Below are positions 1-10,575 of a stretch of DNA of 64,000 bases, piece by piece. A program made the translations under genes and the position numbers. The DNA lies in contig JADWOT020000858.1 of the NCBI GenBank assembly GCA_036345935.2, forward strand, positions 124,001 through 188,000, in the 5' to 3' direction. Numbering within the stretch: position 1 is the stretch's first letter; each line of letters starts with the position of its first letter. The DNA is from Taenia hydatigena. Taxonomy: Eukaryota; Platyhelminthes; Cestoda; Cyclophyllidea; Taeniidae. The notes under the pieces were generated by a model. It saw only the letters and a list, made by a program, of their open reading frames with translations. It had not been told where the DNA came from and searched no databases.

Positions 1-1560
1 TTAATCCGCAAAGTTGTGTCGCTCCATCTTCCGCTTATGTATACGATTACACACATTTCACGGACCTCGTTAGGCATCATAACGCGGTTTTGGCCGCCTA
101 TTCGTTGTCGCGCGGCTACTTATTAAACCGTGGCTTCAATCAATTTCTCAACTACCGTCTTCTTGCTTATTCTTATACTTTTGGACCAAACTTTGCTCAG
201 CGATTCCAGAATCGCTGTCGACGTGGTGTTGCAGGACTGAAGTCATCAACTTGCACTTGGGCCACTTGTTATGCACTCCATGTTAACACTAAATTGCCTA
301 CTGCATGCTGATCTGCGTGCAACAAGGCCTGGCTTTAAACATTGGAAGAATTATGAGAAAATAGTACACTGTTAAAAGAGTAGTTGAAAATCGATTACGT
401 TGACCTACCTCCAGAAAATCATGTCAGTACAATTGCATGCGTTGCTTAATTAATGAAGACGCTTTGCATCTACTTTATGTTTCAGGGTAGAATTAATTTC
501 TATTTTAAATTGTGGTAGCCTTGGATAAAATAATATTTGCGCGGTGAATTATATCGGTGCGTGCGCGCCCCACACATTCGTATTTCTCAAAAGCAGACAT
601 TCAGTCAGCTGCATCTTCCAGCATACCAGTAAGCGCTGTACATGCGTTGTTTGGCGCCGTGGTTTGATTGCTGATGGTGAGACAAACCCAAGTAGCCCCT
701 TGGACGATATGCCACAGGTGGGTATGCCATAGAAGGAGTCGGATTTCGGGCCATGACACTCCGTGCAAATTGCGCTTTCCCATGATATAGACATCACATG
801 AAAGAAAGTTTGCCTATATTTTGTCAAAATTTAACAGCTGCCTTGCCCTCAGAACTGGGCATTAGGCGACGACAAACTAGGATTTAGGAAAAAATACTTC
901 AAAACAGGGAGACGCGATCTTCAGATGCCGCAAATTTCTATCGTAATATAATCAGGCTAGTGAGTTGGCTAAGGTACATTCTTCAAAATAAGTTATATCC
1001 CCGTAATTGAGGTAGGCAACTGGTTATGGAGCTAAACACAACTCATCATGGGGAGCGATTTGACCGCCTTGGTTGTATTAGGGATTATGGATTATGACAG
1101 CTGTCCATTACCATTTTGACAGCTAGATTGATCGACAAAACAGTCAAATTTAGTGCTCGAACATACATCAGCGCTTACTGGGAAGCAAATGCGTCCACGC
1201 CACGCCACCGTTTGTCATTACCTTTAAGCAGAAAGCATCATCGGATCATTCAGCTTGATAGCTATTAACGGAAAACACCACCCGTAGCCACGGCAAGATG
1301 ATTGCGGTTTATTGTGCTTCGACGCCATAATAAGGGTGTGAGCATATGTGGACTAAGAGAAGCTGGCTCCGCATATTAGGGAGTGTAAAAATCAATATAA
1401 TTGCTACATGACCTTGTGGTTGCTGCGAATTATTGTTGCTAAAATTTGTCGCATTTCAAATGCTAAATTTAGGCTCGCTTGCAAGGCGTACGAATAAAAT
1501 TATATGAAAGCGCAAAAGTACCAAGGAAGTTTAAATGTAAAATCACATTGGTCACATCCA
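1..1560. other. No recognisable gene
   Basis: Only short frames (60-92 codons) occur on either strand, with none resembling a known family and no convincing splice-bounded exon. The sequence is AT-rich and without obvious tandem structure. I see nothing that supports a gene here. Confidence 0.5.
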
Positions 1561-1569
1561 ATTTTCCTA

Positions 1570-1975
1570 AAATTCCGCAATGCCTGATGTCGCGGAATAA
1601 TCACTGACACAGCCTAGTAGCAATGAACACCTGGATGAAGTTCCTTCCAAAGGATACAAGCACGACTACGATGGTTAGGTGCAAGCCAACTGGTATTTCG
1701 TACCTTACTGCAGTAAATGAGTAATGCTGGCAGTCGTATTGTCAAGCAACTCAGTTAATTTGGGCCTAATATTCAGAGAGGGAATTTGCGCCGTCGTGTC
1801 CCATATGCTCGTCTATCTAATAGCCAAAAATCATTCATAACACATCACTAATCAAGTTTGCGTGAAGAGAATGCAACGCTGAACACACCACGTGCCTGCC
1901 ACGTTGGAGCCAGTGTGAGTGGTTCAAATTAACCCCCTTTCAATCATGCATTGATACGGTGATCTTACAGGGTGT
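1570..1975 (+). repeat. Module A, copy 1 (diverged repeat)
   Basis: This stretch aligns by eye with 7,280-7,570 in the same orientation and with the reverse complement of 15,640-16,040. Shared landmarks are the phrases 'aagttccttccaa', 'tgcagtaaatga' and 'taatattcagag', in the same order and spacing. The match to the 15.6-16.0 kb copy continues further, through 'ttggagccagtgt' near 1,905. No long frame is conserved, so it may be intronic or untranslated sequence of the duplicated unit. Its outer ends are approximate. Confidence 0.7.
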
Positions 1976-3653
1976 GACTCAAGCACAGCGGTGGACCTAC
2001 TATCACTGAAGCAAAGGCTCTGTTGATTGAGAGCTCTTCTTCGCATTACTAACAACCATCAATTTGCTCTGTTTGCAATGTTGAACATTGGTGCGTGTGT
2101 GTGTGTGTGTGATCGAATAGCTGACTGGATCCTCTCGGAGCAGCGGAATGGGAAAGCCCTTCACTTGCCAATCCCAGTCGCACATGTTGAGCACAGAATG
2201 GAGAATCCAACTCAGCTCAGCTCATCGCTTTATCACATGGCCTTTATTCGATTACACATACACACCTATGTTCAGTATTGCAAACAGAGTCATCTCTTGC
2301 AAAAAAACCAAAACATCCACCAGCAGTAGCATCGTCCCCTTTAATAATCAACGAAATTCTACTGCGATTGGCGACTCAAGTACACGAAGGCACCCAAGCG
2401 GCCAAGGGCGTTGGTCAGCGGAGGAGGAGCACAGTAGCGCAGTAATGCAAATCCTCGCTTACAATTCATGTACACAAACAAGAAAATTGCGAAAAAACAT
2501 TACAAGCAGAGGAGAAGCCCAGGTGAAAGCATTACCGCTTCCTAGTCACGGACCATCAAGTCGTTTCCATTAAACAGATAGCCCAGCTGGTGTAGTCGTC
2601 TCAATAGCGTTATCTGACTGGGTGGCGTGCAACTGCTAGCATGCCGGTTAATGGGTGGTCAAACGTTGTTCACTAGCACTCAGAGTGTTGCTCATGAAGT
2701 ACGAAGGAGTCTGTGCTGCAGTGCCAAAGTACGCATCGCCTGGATGTTCTTAACCATCAAAGTGGCAATATCTTCTCAAAATGCCTCATTTGTTTATCAG
2801 TCTTTACTGAAATACTACTAACCTCATTGTCCCAAGAAATGGTAATCAGGCATTTGCAGTAACTTGGCTCAAGCATTGTGTGCACTGATGTGGAACAGGT
2901 GAGCTGACACGTAGGGCATGGACCGCTTTCGCATGAATTGACTTACGCGACAATTTAAGCATGGACTATGGATTCGCAAGCAAGCAAGTTCAGTGAGAAT
3001 GCAAAAATTACGACATAGTCACCAGCTGTAGCACGAAGCTTCTTTACGCCTATGCAAAATAATCATGCTGGTAAGGATAAGACATGATGCATATGTGCAA
3101 ATCAACTCAAGCAATGCTGCACTTAACATCACAGAATGCCCACTAGCAATGCAATTCACTTATGCTTCTATGTTGTTATGCAGCAAGTGCGATGGTGGAC
3201 ACATGTGTGGAGTCCCACATTGGGGCGACAAGCTCTGACTTATTAGCAAACGAATTGTAATTTCTTTGTGCTTGTGATGCTTCTCTCAAATAACGACTGT
3301 TATTGACGGCTCTATTTCATTCGCTCCACACATATTAAATGCTTCGAGGCACATAAACTTGCGATGCACAGCAACACACACGCACACGGTTGTGTGCTAT
3401 TGGCAGCGTCCAAAGTGTGCATTGTAATGAGCAATGCTAATCGCTTCCACGTGTGTTTGCAGATTTACTTCACACAACAGACCGCGCCTTAATTCATTTT
3501 CATGCAAGTTATTATGTCCATGCGCACGAAAGAGGAGTTGTCCAAGAGCCGTCCTATTCGTGTTTATCTCGCCTCTTATCCGCGATATGAGATGAGTTAT
3601 GAATCATTTCGGCTACCAGTGGGAGAAGAGAAGGTAACACTAGTCCAACGCAC
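1976..3653. other. Unassigned sequence between module A and FN3 exon
   Basis: This interval separates module A from the FN3 exon in the outer copy and has no counterpart in the copy inside the palindrome arms, where A and B are only about 0.45 kb apart. A plus-strand frame of 141 codons (2,148-2,573) is the longest; it has no recognisable motif and is near chance length. The interval is therefore either an insertion in this copy or sequence deleted from the others. Confidence 0.4.
2094..2111 (+). repeat. GT dinucleotide microsatellite
   Basis: A short run of alternating G and T (about eight units with one imperfect unit at its start). It is directly visible; no function is inferred. Confidence 0.85.
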
Positions 3654-3971
3654 TTGCAGGTATAGTCCGAATAGGAGGAGATGGATCAGATTCCGTGGTG
3701 CATTGTTTCGGATCCTGTCCCCATGCTGGATACGTGCTGGCTTCCACGCGGCACTGATAAGCAGTGTCCGGTTGCAGACCACCAACTATCATTGTGGTAG
3801 TGGAGTTGTCCTTAGCGAGAACACTAGTTGGGTCGTGGCCTGACTTGGCAAGAAAGCAGGTAACATTATACGGTTTGAGAATCCCATTTGGGTGGGTGGG
3901 TGCAACCCAGCGAATTTTGATTTGTGTCGCTGATATGGCTGCTCCGTATGGTGGCGGTATATACGAAGGAG
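3654..3971 (-). CDS. Fibronectin type III domain exon (partial gene)
   Basis: The minus strand encodes about 106 residues with the FN3 pattern: a proline-rich start (SYIPPPYG), then IRW in strand B, HPNG before strand C, the NSTTT / VGGLQPDTAY stretch with the conserved Leu-x-Pro-x-Thr-x-Tyr core, and a strand F/G region ending PSPPIRT. Length fits one FN3 module. The exon begins after a good acceptor (ttcacag) and ends at a gtgcgt donor. Both borders are phase 1 and the exon is 318 nt, a multiple of three, which is the usual architecture of shuffled FN3 exons. FN3 modules are extracellular or cytoplasmic binding modules; the partner here is unknown. Upstream on the same strand is module B, whose reading frame runs into this exon without a stop. 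The copy of module B inside the palindrome lacks the FN3 exon. The parent gene (receptor, adhesion or secreted protein) cannot be told from one domain. Confidence 0.75.
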
Positions 3972-4150
3972 CTGTGAATGATGAGAGGTTGTCAACGCGA
4001 GCCAAATTCAACTGTGCTGCTGTCAGTGTTTCCCTTCCATTCAGGCGCAGTGGCTTTCCCAAAACGTTGCAATATTGTGTCTTCCTACAAAGCACAGCAT
4101 TTTTGGTTACCAAAATAGCAGATCGAGAGCCGAATCGGTTTTATTAATTA
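3972..4150 (-). pseudogene. Coding-like segment immediately upstream of FN3 exon
   Basis: On the minus strand an open frame (CRKTQYCNVLGKP and following residues) runs straight into the FN3 exon. The same frame exists in the palindrome copy at 8,000-8,100 (CRKTQCCYSLGEP). Cys, Arg-Lys-Thr-Gln, Cys and Leu-Gly are conserved at equal spacing, which argues that this was once translated. Whether it is an exon that reads through or intron next to the FN3 acceptor is unresolved. I do not recognise the family. Confidence 0.45.
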
Positions 4151-5030
4151 CTGCAGCTCTTCAATTACTGCATAAAATTATCCAACGCGACAGGGTACAA
4201 TGCATCGTTCCAAATCATAAATCTCGAAAAAGGAAATTAGAAAAGTGAGGTAAATTTACGTCGTGCCAGATACTCCTGTGACTCTGGACGCAGTAAAAGA
4301 CCGATAGATGCGTCTGCAGGGAATGCATTCGGATCGTCCCATTTCTAGCAGGGAAGAACTGGCAGTGCTTTAAGCACAATAGACGTACAGTGAGCGTGAT
4401 GAAGTGTAAAGCTATATGATGCACCCATTCTAGCCGCCGAAGTGCCTCAAATGATGGAAGGCAAAGTGCGTGGTATGCAGAAGGTACGTGCCTGTGTGTG
4501 CTGCTTCAAAGTGTGACTGCACTTGACGATGGTATCCAAAGTACTGGGGGCGTTGTGGACAGACCACGGTCATGGTGTGCTTCACAGAAAGCAGACGTCA
4601 CAAGTGTGGTTATGGCTGTCTGAAGTCGCCTCGATCTCCACGTTAAAGAGCGTTGATCACTGAGTGGAACTCGCGATGCTAATGAGATGCAATTAAAAGA
4701 ACACATCTGAATTTAACTACTTTTATCCTGCACGGTAACGCCACGACATTGATGTAGGTATGCATATGCTCTGCAAATTTACCTAAGATACTTGCATTTG
4801 TCGTAGAGTTGCTTAATTTCGACTGAAGGCCCGATTGCAGGCTCTCAGAAAATACGCTGACTCTACAATGAGCCGATGAAAGGTAAACATTTCGCACACT
4901 TCAGATTCAGGCATTTGTGCTGCCAGCTGTGCTGTCCTGATGGGACTGGAACTTGTGCATTCGGTTCTCACGTAGTCAATGAAGCTGCACTGTCCCGTTG
5001 GAAGAGGCGTATCTGAGCCCACTTATGCAC
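4150..5030 (-). pseudogene. Module B, outer copy: decayed exons of unknown gene
   Basis: This aligns along its length with 8,160-8,990 in the left arm. Frame-conserved pieces on the minus strand include SFIDYVRTE followed by QLAAQM and EVCEM (about 4,870-4,990). The arm copy has SFIDYERTE, QLAAQM and EVYEM at the same spacing. A second piece near 4,510-4,660 (PLSDQ, RRLQTAITT, GLSTTPPVL) matches PLSDQ, RRLLTIITT, GLSTTPQVL. In the arm copy the first piece follows a strong acceptor (cctcttttaacag), while here the equivalent AG is mutated to gg. That, with stops between pieces, points to decay. The protein is not recognised. It lies directly upstream of the FN3 exon, so both may belong to one ancestral gene. 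Confidence 0.55.
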
Positions 5031-5333
5031 GTTAAATGATATTACACGTCGGTTTAGTTATAAATGATCGGGCAGATTTTGGATGATGTAAATTCCTTTT
5101 TGTTATTACTTGCTATAAAGTTTCTTTCATCCTAACACTTTCGAGCGCTTAGTATACCACGGCAGCTGTCTTGCCACTGGATAGGGTAAAACACTAGGAA
5201 ATACCCTATTCAAAGGCGAGATTACATGTCAAAGACCCTTTCTGGCTCGTCAACTAGACGCCGCATTCGGCTAGAGGCATTAGAAAGCACATCTCCATGT
5301 TCACGAAAGAAGTAACCTTGCAACCGAAGAAGA

Positions 5334-5726
5334 TCACGGTAAAAGTAGATGCAAATTTTTTAATGCATGCAGAATCGAGCATTGGATCATGTGTGAAATA
5401 ACAGTCGGGAGATGACTCCGCAACTTGATTCGCACTTGGGCACTGCTTCTTTGGTGTTTTCTGTGTCCATTCAGCATGACATCGGCGGAATCGGGTGGAT
5501 GCAGCGTCCAGCCTCTGTCATCGAGTTCTGCTGCTTTGTGAGCCCATTGACACAAAGCCAGGGCGTTAAAAAAGAACAGCCCGCAGTAGAGAGTAGGGTA
5601 TTGCGAAGGTCGCAAGTTTTGGTTGTGATGATCTTCAGCAGAAAAGCTGCTAAACATTTGTACTAACTTACGCAAGGTACGCGGAAGATTCGCAGGCTGT
5701 GCTGGTGCTCCCTTACAATTCCTCAA
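5334..5726 (-). pseudogene. Module C, outer copy (130-codon open frame)
   Basis: An open minus-strand frame of 130 codons, not a recognised family. Its middle (ALCQWAHKAAELDDRG then TLHPPDSAD) aligns in frame with module C in the palindrome (GLCQPAQEHVSHNEDE then TLHQLNSAA). Leu-Cys-Gln, Thr-Leu-His and Ser-Ala are conserved. It lies upstream of module B on the same strand, the same order as in the palindrome arms. It may be an exon of the same ancestral gene. Conservation of frame between diverged copies is the best evidence; there is no proof that it is expressed. Confidence 0.45.
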
Positions 5727-5756
5727 AGGTGGACACGCTGATAAAGCTATCGCGCA

Positions 5757-5757
5757 N
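5757..5757. other. Single ambiguous base (N) at palindrome edge
   Basis: This is the only N seen in the window. The base immediately to its right (5,758) is the first base of the left inverted arm, whose partner ends at 25,123. This may mark an assembly join or an unresolved base at a true breakpoint. Confidence 0.95.
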
Positions 5758-7279
5758 GAGATTGGAAAGTTGACACCATATCGCGTGCGCCAACCAAAAC
5801 GAGTGGTTTATTTTGACCTCTTTTCCAGAATTGATTGCACTGTGATCTAGCCCGAAGTTATTCAAATACAGCAATTCACTTGCCGTTGCTAAAGCGAGTT
5901 CTCTATTGACCAAATGACTACTTTGTTTTGGTACAGCTCCCAATTTACAGATGTGTGCAAATATCAGTATTAGCACGTGCGATAATAAACCTGAAGGGAC
6001 CCACCTGAATTCGCGAAGTGAAAAAAAAACACTCAAATCTCAACCTAATAAAGCGTAAGCTTCCTCCTCATTTTGTGTTTTTTTAGCGAAATGGAGGCCT
6101 TAACTTAGCTTGGCCACGTTGGAATGCTTATGCATTGTTCTAAATTAAGATCACATTGTATGCGGCAGCTCAAGCTAGCCTAGCCGTTCAGGCATGGCAA
6201 ATATACAGCACACAGGAGAAGTCATCAGACCACAGGACACTCTAGGCCACAATCGTAATACATAAACAGAATAACCACTTGAGTGACAATGCGAAGAAGT
6301 AGGTGCTTTTGCGTTTGGATGACTGTCCTTGACCCCCAAATTAGACGCAGTGCAAATAAAGTTTAGTGATGCTAACTCCCGCAACATCAAATGTCATTGC
6401 TGCTAGTGAAGACATGTGCTGGACATGGCGTAACTAGCAATGCAACGCGTCGTTTGACATGCGTCTATCAACAGAAGCCTAATGAAGGGGAAAAATGCTA
6501 CCGAGTTAGCGAAGTTCACATTGCTTACATTGCTGAGTGTTGACTGTGAGGTCGACTTGGCGACGGAATCCTCTCGTCTTGCCATTGCAGTCAAGCAAAA
6601 AATTTGCCACCCATCATCACATTCTACAATGCTGAATTTGAAAGCACAATTCGCCCAGGCTCATAAACGAAGCATACGGCACAAGCATGCCTTGTAATAT
6701 ACAGTCGTCGGAATGGACTTCTTTTAAGGAGGCAGCATTTAACAGAAAGTAAGTCGGTGGCAAAATGTCAAAACTGGCAAAGTTGGTGCACTGAAACGTG
6801 GCAACGATTGAAACTGTAACAATGAATGTCAAAGATTTTGGCAGGACTTTTTGTAATCATATTATTATGGGACAAATTTGTGCTATGAAGGATTGATACC
6901 TCCTCATGCAAAAATGTAGGTAGCAATCAATTATTGAGCCGTCATTTTGAGTTTATTATAGACTCTTCATTTGACTTAAAGCAGGCAAATGTTCCTGTGA
7001 TTTAATGTATAGCAAGTCGCACTCACTAAGAGAAAAAATGATTTTAGTCGAAACAAGATTCTAGAGCAAAAATACCATGTGTACCGGCATTAAAATAGGG
7101 GAAATTTGAGGCATTCGCCTTGAATCCGCCTACTAAACATAAGTTGTCAAAATTCATAATTCGTTGGCTACCAGTAGTTTTAAATGACAAAATCGAAAAG
7201 ATACGGTCAAATTGCCTAAATTAAGGCCAAATATGTAACTGGATTCATGACAAAGCATAGAGTTCAGAATAATTATTAG

Positions 7280-7570
7280 AATTCCGCGATGTGTGATGTC
7301 ACCAAGTGATCAAAGGCAGAGAGTAGTGGCATTCAACACAATGATTAAGTTCCTTCCAAGGGATATACAGCGAGATTATGGTGGTTGGGTGGGGACAGGT
7401 TGGTATTTTGAACCTCAGTGCAGTAAATGATTAATGTTGGCAGCCGCATTGTAAAGCAGCTGGAATAATTTGAGCTTAATATTCAGAGTGGATATTTGGC
7501 GACATCGTGTGACATATGCTCATATGTCTAGCAGACGAAAATTATTATCAGCGCATCACTGATCACCCAT
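7280..7570 (+). repeat. Module A, copy 2 (in left arm)
   Basis: Diverged copy of 1,570-1,860 in the same orientation, sharing 'aagttccttccaa', 'tgcagtaaatga' and 'taatattcagag'. Its mirror copy is at 23,309-23,599. No conserved long frame. Confidence 0.7.
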
Positions 7571-8009
7571 TCGTTTATTTTTTCCTTCGTTTTATAATGA
7601 GCATTGTAAAATTCATTTCCAATTGCAACATTAGTTGCATAATATCGCTTCTCATCTTTGTCGCTGAATGAGATATTAAAGTTTGAGCCTTTTTGCTATG
7701 TAGAAATTCATATTCTTCTCCTCTATGTACATCGAAAGGCCATTCGATTCCTGGCCTACCAAATTATACGCAGTTATGTTAATTGTGCTGTTCTGAAAGA
7801 TAAGGCGAGATAATTGTATGAATTGGGAGGCAAAACAGCGAATCTTAGATGCATATGCAAGGAAATATAACGCATGGGCTTAAATTCTTACGTGAATTCG
7901 CCAGATATCACTCTGTTGACTGCAATCGAATGGAAAGTACAGATCGACGCACCCATGTGCTATGACGTCAGAAAGTGAATGAGGTAGCGTTTGGTGAGTG
8001 CAATTCTTC

Positions 8010-8990
8010 CACTCAAGAACATCGGTTCTCCCAAACTGTAGCAACATTGTGTCTTTCTACAATGCACTGCATTCGTGGGTACCAAAATGGCTGCAACTTC
8101 CAAATTGCCATGTGGGTTGTCCCCTAAGACCGGGTTTATAGTATCGTCTTACGTAATGGGACGCTAAGTGAAACAATGAGAAGGGTGAGGTAGTTTCCTT
8201 CGTGGTAGATATTCCTCTAACTCAGGAGGCCAAATAGGCACCGATAGATGCGTTCACAGAGAATGCATGCGGATCTTTCTATTTCTAGCAAGGAAGAAAT
8301 GGAAGTGTTTAATGCATAATACATGCACAGTGACCGTAATGAAATGTAAAGCTGTGCGATGTACTCATTCGACCCGTCGATGTGTCTAAAATGAAGGAGA
8401 GCAAAATGTGGCGCTATGCAGAAGGTACGTGCTTGGGTGTGCTGCTTCAAAGAGTGACCGAAGTTGACGAGAATACTCCAAGTACCTGGGGCGTAGTGGA
8501 CAGACCGCAGTCAAAGTGTGTTGCACAGAAAGCAGGAATCATAGGTGTGGTTATGATCGTCAGAAGTCGCCTTACACTCCACACCAACAAGTGTTGATCA
8601 CTGAGTGGATCTCGCGGTGCAGGTGACATCCAATTAAGTGTTCAAATCTGAAGTTAAACATTTCCATCCTGTATGATAACGCCACGGCATTAATAAATGT
8701 AGGCATATGTTCCGCGAATCTTTATAAACTGCTTGCATTAGTCTTAATGCAGTTTCAATCCGCCTGAAGGTCCGACCGCAAATTCTCAGAAAATGAGTTA
8801 CTTTAAGATTCTTTGCCACATGATGTGCCGTTGAAAGGATAACATTTCATACACTTCTAGTTCAAGCATTTGTGCTGCCAGCTGCACTGTGCTGGTGAGA
8901 CGATCACATGTGCCTTCGGTTCTCTCGTAGTCGATGAAACTGCCTTGTCCTGTTAAAAGAGGCATGTGTGAGCATCTTAACAGGCCTTAG
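8010..8990 (-). pseudogene. Module B, left-arm copy: decayed exons
   Basis: Counterpart of 4,030-5,030. On the minus strand the first exon-like piece starts at about 8,949 after the acceptor cctcttttaacag and encodes SFIDYERTE, QLAAQM, EVYEM, then reaches a stop. Further pieces are open at 8,634-8,819, 8,447-8,629 and 8,217-8,450 but in different frames. Pieces PLSDQ and GLSTTPQVL match the outer copy. The segment at 8,010-8,100 retains CRKTQ. No FN3 exon follows; instead the sequence runs to module A. The product is not recognised. It has the appearance of a decayed duplicate. Confidence 0.55.
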
Positions 8991-9560
8991 TTCCTTCAAG
9001 TAGACTTTATGAACTTTGACAAAATTGCTTGAGGAATCGGCTTTGCATGCTCATCTCTGTGGCGGAAACGAATGCTTGTAGGAACGGTTGTTTCTTACAT
9101 TCTTACCACTGATATTACCATACTATGGCTTTGTCGTAAGCAGGTATGCAAGAATTTCCTTCACAATCTTCTCACACTGCGAATCTTTTAAGAATATCCC
9201 GTTGGTTTCTCAGCAAATTTTACAATTGCTGAATGAAACAGGCAGCCGGTGCTGTGAATTTGTTCCCTTCTCAAAATTCTTAGAGGCATCTTTTGTTTAT
9301 CGTATGATATATTGCAGTATGAGGTTGTGGATGTGTCATGACGGATCATCGTTTTGCTCTTTTAAGTGATTCCATTGCAAAATATCTTATGTAGAGCAGT
9401 GATTTCTCTAGCCGAAGAGCCTAACTTGCTATGTATGCGTTGCATTTGGCCAAACACACAAATCGTGGCATCTCCACTTTTGCGGAATTGGCAGTTTCGA
9501 GGATAACAGCAAGAAAATGATAAAGAATTTCAGGACTTTAGTGATTCAAAAGCGAATGCT

Positions 9561-9904
9561 TCAGGCTAGGCATGAAGTAGCGCCGTTGGTTGATGAACGC
9601 TTTCCTTCTTGGCATATGCAAATCGTTTCTTTTAACAGTTTACGCTGGCACTCTACTATTGCAGCGGAATTCAGTTGATGCAGCGTTTCATCTTCATTAT
9701 GGCTCACGTGCTCCTGAGCTGGTTGGCACAAGCCAGCGACTTTAACAAATGGCGGCCGAACCGAGTCGAAATCAGAAGCAATGTAGCCTCGGTTAGGGAA
9801 GGACAGAAGAAAGCATCTTTCAGTACTAGGCCCTGTGATGCTGTCGCTAGTATATTTCGTTGGCAAACAAGCATGTCAGAGCAGCAAGTTTCATCGATCA
9901 ACAC
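9561..9904 (-). pseudogene. Module C, left-arm copy (101-codon open frame)
   Basis: The minus-strand frame contains GPSTERCFLLSFPNRGY, then DFDS and GLCQPAQE. The GPSTER block is shared in frame with copies at 27.9 kb (PRTER) and 30.1 kb (GPSTER), and the later part with 5.5 kb. It is identical or nearly so to 20,975-21,318. No domain is recognised. Frame-level conservation across at least four diverged copies means the sequence was translated at some time; whether any copy still is cannot be told. Confidence 0.5.
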
Positions 9905-10446
9905 AATTGCGGAATGCTGACACTTTACACAATGAAGTTAACAGTAGAAAGAGAGGGTATTCTAAGACATATCTTGGTCTTACCTAGCTAATTTGTGCCA
10001 GTGAGGATTTTGCAGAGTGGCAGCTATTGGCGTCGCGAACACTAACTTGTGGTTACGCGTTCGCAAACGCATTATTTTGGGAAAGTGGGTCCACCAGTTC
10101 TGTCATAATGTGGTCAACATCTATACGAAGCCAAATTGAAGATCTCAACGCGACATTGTATAGTCTTGCACTGCACTAGCGTTTTTATATGAATGGCCCA
10201 CAGATGGGTAGGCCCATGAAACATCATGGATTGCGATGGATTGCGTAAGTGATTTCGCCTTTTGCCGTTGAGGTGCGCAAATTCATGATTTGGGTAATAT
10301 AAAACGCCGATCTGAGTCACCAACGTGGATTGCGGTTGTCATTATCTGCTGGTGACTATTTTGTGCAAGGTGCACTTAGTTATTGGCATCATGTGGAAAG
10401 TCTATTTCGAGGTTTAGGCAACCGACTTCACCAAGCAAACCATGCA

Positions 10447-10484
10447 GCATCAGAAAGTGCAGCATCAGGCATCAGAAAGTGCAG
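10447..10484 (+). repeat. 16-bp exact direct duplication at inner arm junction
   Basis: The 16-mer gcatcagaaagtgcag occurs at 10,447-10,462 and again at 10,469-10,484. The first copy straddles the point where homology with the right arm stops (10,448). Confidence 0.85.
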
Positions 10485-10486
10485 TT

Positions 10487-10575
10487 AGATAGACGTGCCC
10501 ACAATTGTGAATTCAAGAACCAGACGACGGTATGGTAATCCAGTGCAGGCTTTTCGCCCAGGCAAACAGACCTTC
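10487..10575 (+). repeat. Module D, left copy
   Basis: About 90 bases matching the reverse complement of 19,428-19,516 at roughly 90% identity by eye (shared 'gaattcaagaaccagacgac' and 'gcaggcttttc'). It continues the inverted symmetry beyond the near-identical arms but is older. Confidence 0.8.

Larger units (their letters stand above)
5758..10448 (+). repeat. Left arm of ~4.7 kb near-identical inverted repeat
   Basis: The reverse complement of this arm is found at 20,431-25,123. Position sums are constant (30,881 at the outer end, 30,879 through most of the arm), so there are only tiny indels. Scattered single-base differences exist (for example near 7,850, 8,953, 9,085 and 9,840), which by eye gives about 1% divergence or less. 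Contents on the minus strand are a module C copy, then module B; module A lies at 7,280-7,570. It lacks the FN3 exon present in the outer copy. The stretches 5,761-7,280 and 8,990-9,560 hold no recognised gene. Confidence 0.95.

Noticed and set aside
2148..2573. 141-codon plus-strand frame as a gene
   Set aside because: No motif, no second copy and low-complexity Ser/Thr stretches; near chance length.
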